This document shows positions 62,068-64,000 of a stretch of DNA of 64,000 bases, piece by piece (position 1 is the stretch's first letter; every line of letters begins with the position of its first letter). The notes beneath the pieces are model-generated. The model was not told where the DNA came from, searched no databases, and was given only the letters and a program-made list of their open reading frames with translations. The stretch is from assembly GCF_021018895.1 (NCBI RefSeq), contig NC_079386.1, positions 14,473,552 to 14,537,551 of the forward strand, read 5' to 3'. The DNA is from Seriola aureovittata. Its lineage: Eukaryota; Chordata; Actinopteri; Carangiformes; Carangidae. Made by a program: the position numbers and the translations under genes.

Positions 62068-64000
62068 ACTGTACAAACAACTTGCCTCATGTGCATATAT
62101 TGCTGTGTGTGTGTGTGTGTGAGCATGCTGCAGATTGATTAGACAAGAGACAGACTAGAAGCAGTAGAGGCTTTAAGTCTTTGCTATAGATTAAGCTCTG
62201 CAAAATGCTGGATCCTACATTTCCCATAATGCAGCTAATAAAATCTTTTCATTAGACCCTGCCTGCCCGGTAAATGCCTCAAGTTTGTAGCGCAGACTTT
62301 CTGTTGTAAATGTGCAATCTCTCACGGCCAAACAGAGATAACCCTGATGACATCACAGTGACATCATCAGGGTTATTTTTCTCAGACTTAAAAAAAAAAA
62401 CAGACAGAAGACATTACATAACTGTTTTCACAGGCTTTGTTGTACTTCCCACCAGCAGTTGTTTACCAAATAGAAAGTGATCAAGCAAAATGTGGTTAAT
62501 TTCCTATTTTTCCTACTTAAAACTTTCTTGAACTTTCACTTGACAAACAGCGGCTCTAACAGCCTTACGGTCCAAACGTTACGTGTTCACCTTATCCTCT
62601 ACCCCATGTCGTAGGTCAGCGCCCAGAAGGAGTTGGAGGACAGCTGGCAGGTGTACGCCGAGCTGCAGCGCCTGGTGGAGCAGAGTCAGGCGGAGCTGGT
62701 GGAGCTGATCGCCACGCGGCAACGTGATGCGGAGCGTCACGCTCAGGAGCTGGCTCGAGGTCTGGAGAACGAACTGAGCCAACTGAGGAGGAGGAGCAAC
62801 GAGCTGGAAGCCTTCGCACAGACCCAGGACAAAGTGGTCTTCCTTCAGGTGATACCAGCTTTCAAGAGACGTAACAAAAGTGGTCACTAAGCTGTTACCA
62901 GAGCCGTATTTACGACACCCTCTTTCCAGTGTAGCTCTTCAAGTTCTTCCATTTCTAAGATGATGAATATTTCCAATCATAACCATACTCAAACAGAATT
63001 TTAAAGATGCATGCTGGCATTACCTCATTAGTCATTTTCCAGTGTGTAGCCTACATACTCAAAACAAAATTAGTATGCATTTGGGACAGAGCAAGGGCCT
63101 GAATTTGTTAAGAGGCTAACACACAACCGTGTAAGCTGCTGTGTTATACATACAGCACTGGCAGCCTGTAAGATATCTACCTTAATGGTATTGTAATATT
63201 ATTTATCAGGCTGAAAAAATATCATTTAAAAAAAATATCCCACTCAGAAACTATACACCGTATTTATTCATCATTGCACAGCCAGTGCTCCAGTGGACCT
63301 CTGTGGCTGCACCAGCTGTAGCTGCTCGGATATTTGTGACACAACATCAAAGTCTCTATGAACAGAGCCAGCTGTTACGGAAGTCCCCCCTTGTGCATTT
63401 ATCCTGGACTGCTTATGTAAATAAAATGTTGATTCTCTCTCACATGAAAGAAAGTCTTTGAGGTTTAGAATCTTTGCAGACAGGACGAGGAGAAGCACAG
63501 GCCTCGAACACAGTGTTTGGAAGAACTAAGTTGAGAATATGCTGATAGACACATTCACTGTCCTGCATCTTTAACTGTCCTGGTATGTTTCTGCTTATTT
63601 GGACAAAATCCTGCACTGACTGTTCTTTGATTTTACTGCCAGACTGACAATGTGCAGAGTGCTCTGAGTGGACATTTGCATTACTAGAGTTAAATTAGAT
63701 TAGATTTAAAGAGTTTCATTTCATAAATCTGGATTCGATGGCGCAGAACATTGTGAGATTAGTTTTTTTCTGTTCAGAGTTCCTCGCCTGCCTCATATTT
63801 AGTGTGCTCTTTTCTCTGCAAAGGCTTTCTTTTCCCTGAGGGGTCATTAAATATTCATTTCATCATACCTTGCTCTCCCACTTCCTGTAGAATCTGGCGA
63901 CGTTGCCACCCCCACTCGAGCCCACTGATTGGTCGGCGGTCAGCATCAACACTGACCTCTACCTGGGAACCGTCCGCTCCTCCGTCAGCGGCCTCATGGA
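57322..64000 (+). CDS. TRIM-family E3 ubiquitin ligase (RING, B-box, coiled coil), partial at 3' end
   Basis: Exons 57322-57328, 58977-59452, 60386-60577, 60749-60844, 62615-62848 and 63891-64000 join in frame and run off the window. The first 371 residues contain a C3HC4 RING (C19, C22, C34, H36, C39, C42, C55, C58), a B-box1-like segment (PCDACIGRK...CEAHLRHH), B-box2 (ICKRHERLLEAYC...CSTC...H) and a long coiled coil (about residues 225-330). The 96-nt and 234-nt exons for the coiled coil are hallmark TRIM exon sizes. The RING resembles fish bloodthirsty/TRIM25/TRIM47-like proteins, so no exact symbol is given. TRIM RINGs transfer ubiquitin from E2 enzymes, and many fish members act in antiviral signalling. 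A C-terminal PRY/SPRY domain is likely but lies outside the window. The start Met comes from a short first coding exon. Confidence 0.85.
57329..58976 (+). other. TRIM intron 1
   Basis: A 1,648-nt intron between the start exon (gtaagt) and the RING exon (ttccag). It includes short A runs near 58268-58285. The open frame 57695-57937 has no recognisable protein similarity. Confidence 0.55.
58977..59452 (+). CDS. TRIM coding exon 2: RING finger and B-box1
   Basis: Bounded by cttccag| and AAAAAG|gtcagt; 476 nt, encoding residues 3-161. The RING is CSICLEVFVEP...CGHSFCKAC...FSCPMC. After a Gly/Ala/Ser-rich linker comes CDACIGRKLKALKSC...CEAHL, a B-box1-like zinc site. The frame stays open into the intron only to 59497. 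Confidence 0.92.
59453..60385 (+). other. TRIM intron 2 with a possible dispersed repeat
   Basis: A 933-nt AT-rich intron. Between about 59655 and 60085 the words gaaattcag/ctgaattc recur in both orientations, suggesting a decayed repeat element. Confidence 0.6.
59655..60085. repeat. Possible dispersed repeat in TRIM intron 2
   Basis: Multiple gaaattcag and ctgaattc words occur in both orientations within 430 bases, along with ttgcattgaattatgttgat. This suggests a decayed element rather than unique intron DNA. Confidence 0.35.
60386..60577 (+). CDS. TRIM coding exon 3: B-box2
   Basis: 192 nt between catgcag| and AAGATG|gtgagc, phase 0 at both ends. It encodes VKSLISHRLIEP, then CKRHERLLEAYCRTDHTCIC and CAEVSHRSHDIV, which hold the zinc ligands of a B-box2, and then the start of the helix that leads to the coiled coil. 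Confidence 0.92.
60749..60844 (+). CDS. TRIM coding exon 4: coiled-coil part 1 (96 nt)
   Basis: Flanked by tttttcag| and CATCAAG|gtaaga, phase 0 at both ends. It encodes 32 residues rich in Lys, Glu and Leu (LKHLIKERAKKLEEIKQSIK). A 96-nt exon at this position is characteristic of TRIM genes. Confidence 0.92.
60845..62614 (+). other. TRIM intron 4 with (GT)n and a hairpin
   Basis: A 1,770-nt intron from gtaaga to gtcgtag. It includes (GT)n at 62012-62068, a shorter GT run at 62104-62121 and a 13-bp inverted repeat at 62338-62376. No other gene was seen. Confidence 0.8.
62012..62068. repeat. (GT)n microsatellite
   Basis: About 28 GT units with one CG interruption at 62041, in TRIM intron 4. 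Confidence 0.95.
62615..62848 (+). CDS. TRIM coding exon 5: coiled-coil part 2 (234 nt)
   Basis: Flanked by catgtcgtag| and CTTCAG|gtgata, phase 0 at both ends. Its 78 residues run from VSAQKELEDSWQVYAEL through QRDAERHAQELARGLENELS to DKVVFLQ, a heptad-rich helix. The 234-nt size is another TRIM hallmark. Confidence 0.93.
62849..63890 (+). other. TRIM intron 5
   Basis: A 1,042-nt intron between gtgata and cctgtag. Nothing distinctive beyond ordinary AT-rich sequence. Confidence 0.8.
63891..64000 (+). CDS. TRIM coding exon 6, cut by window end
   Basis: Starts after cttcctgtag| with NLATLPPPLEPTDWSAVSIN and continues TDLYLGTVRSSVSGLM to the last base. This is the region after the coiled coil that leads toward the C-terminal domain in TRIM16/25/47-like proteins. 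The exon end is not in the window. Confidence 0.85.

Overview
This is vertebrate nuclear DNA, almost certainly from a ray-finned (teleost) fish. Genes are split by GT-AG introns, coding density is very low, dinucleotide microsatellites are abundant, and several dispersed repeats look like families common in teleost genomes. There are no operons, CRISPR arrays or prokaryotic signals. Three protein-coding genes can be supported, all on the + strand. They are assembled here from exons with matching splice phases.

Layout. 1-13186: gene-poor upstream DNA with microsatellites, a CpG-rich block near 4 kb that may be a distal promoter, and transposon relics. 13190-18960: znf219, a C2H2 zinc-finger transcription factor in three coding exons (about 1,228 residues), followed by a probable 3' UTR. 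22.1-25.0 kb: intergenic. 25430-41440: pcp4l1, a 63-residue IQ-motif protein in three very small coding exons spread over 16 kb, with a long probable 3' UTR ending near 47 kb. 47-57 kb: a gene desert with microsatellites, a purine-rich tract, dispersed repeats and a (TA)n block of about 124 bases. 57322-64000: the 5' part of a TRIM-type E3 ubiquitin ligase (RING, B-boxes, coiled coil), whose C-terminal part lies beyond the window.

The three genes have unrelated predicted roles: transcriptional regulation, calmodulin binding in neurons, and ubiquitin ligation. Nothing suggests that they work as one pathway. I found no convincing undescribed biological system. The most useful results are the reconstruction of pcp4l1 and of the TRIM start exon, which single-ORF scanning misses, the enlarged fish-type ZNF219, and several repeat and structural features. 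Family names come from remembered protein motifs and no database was searched.
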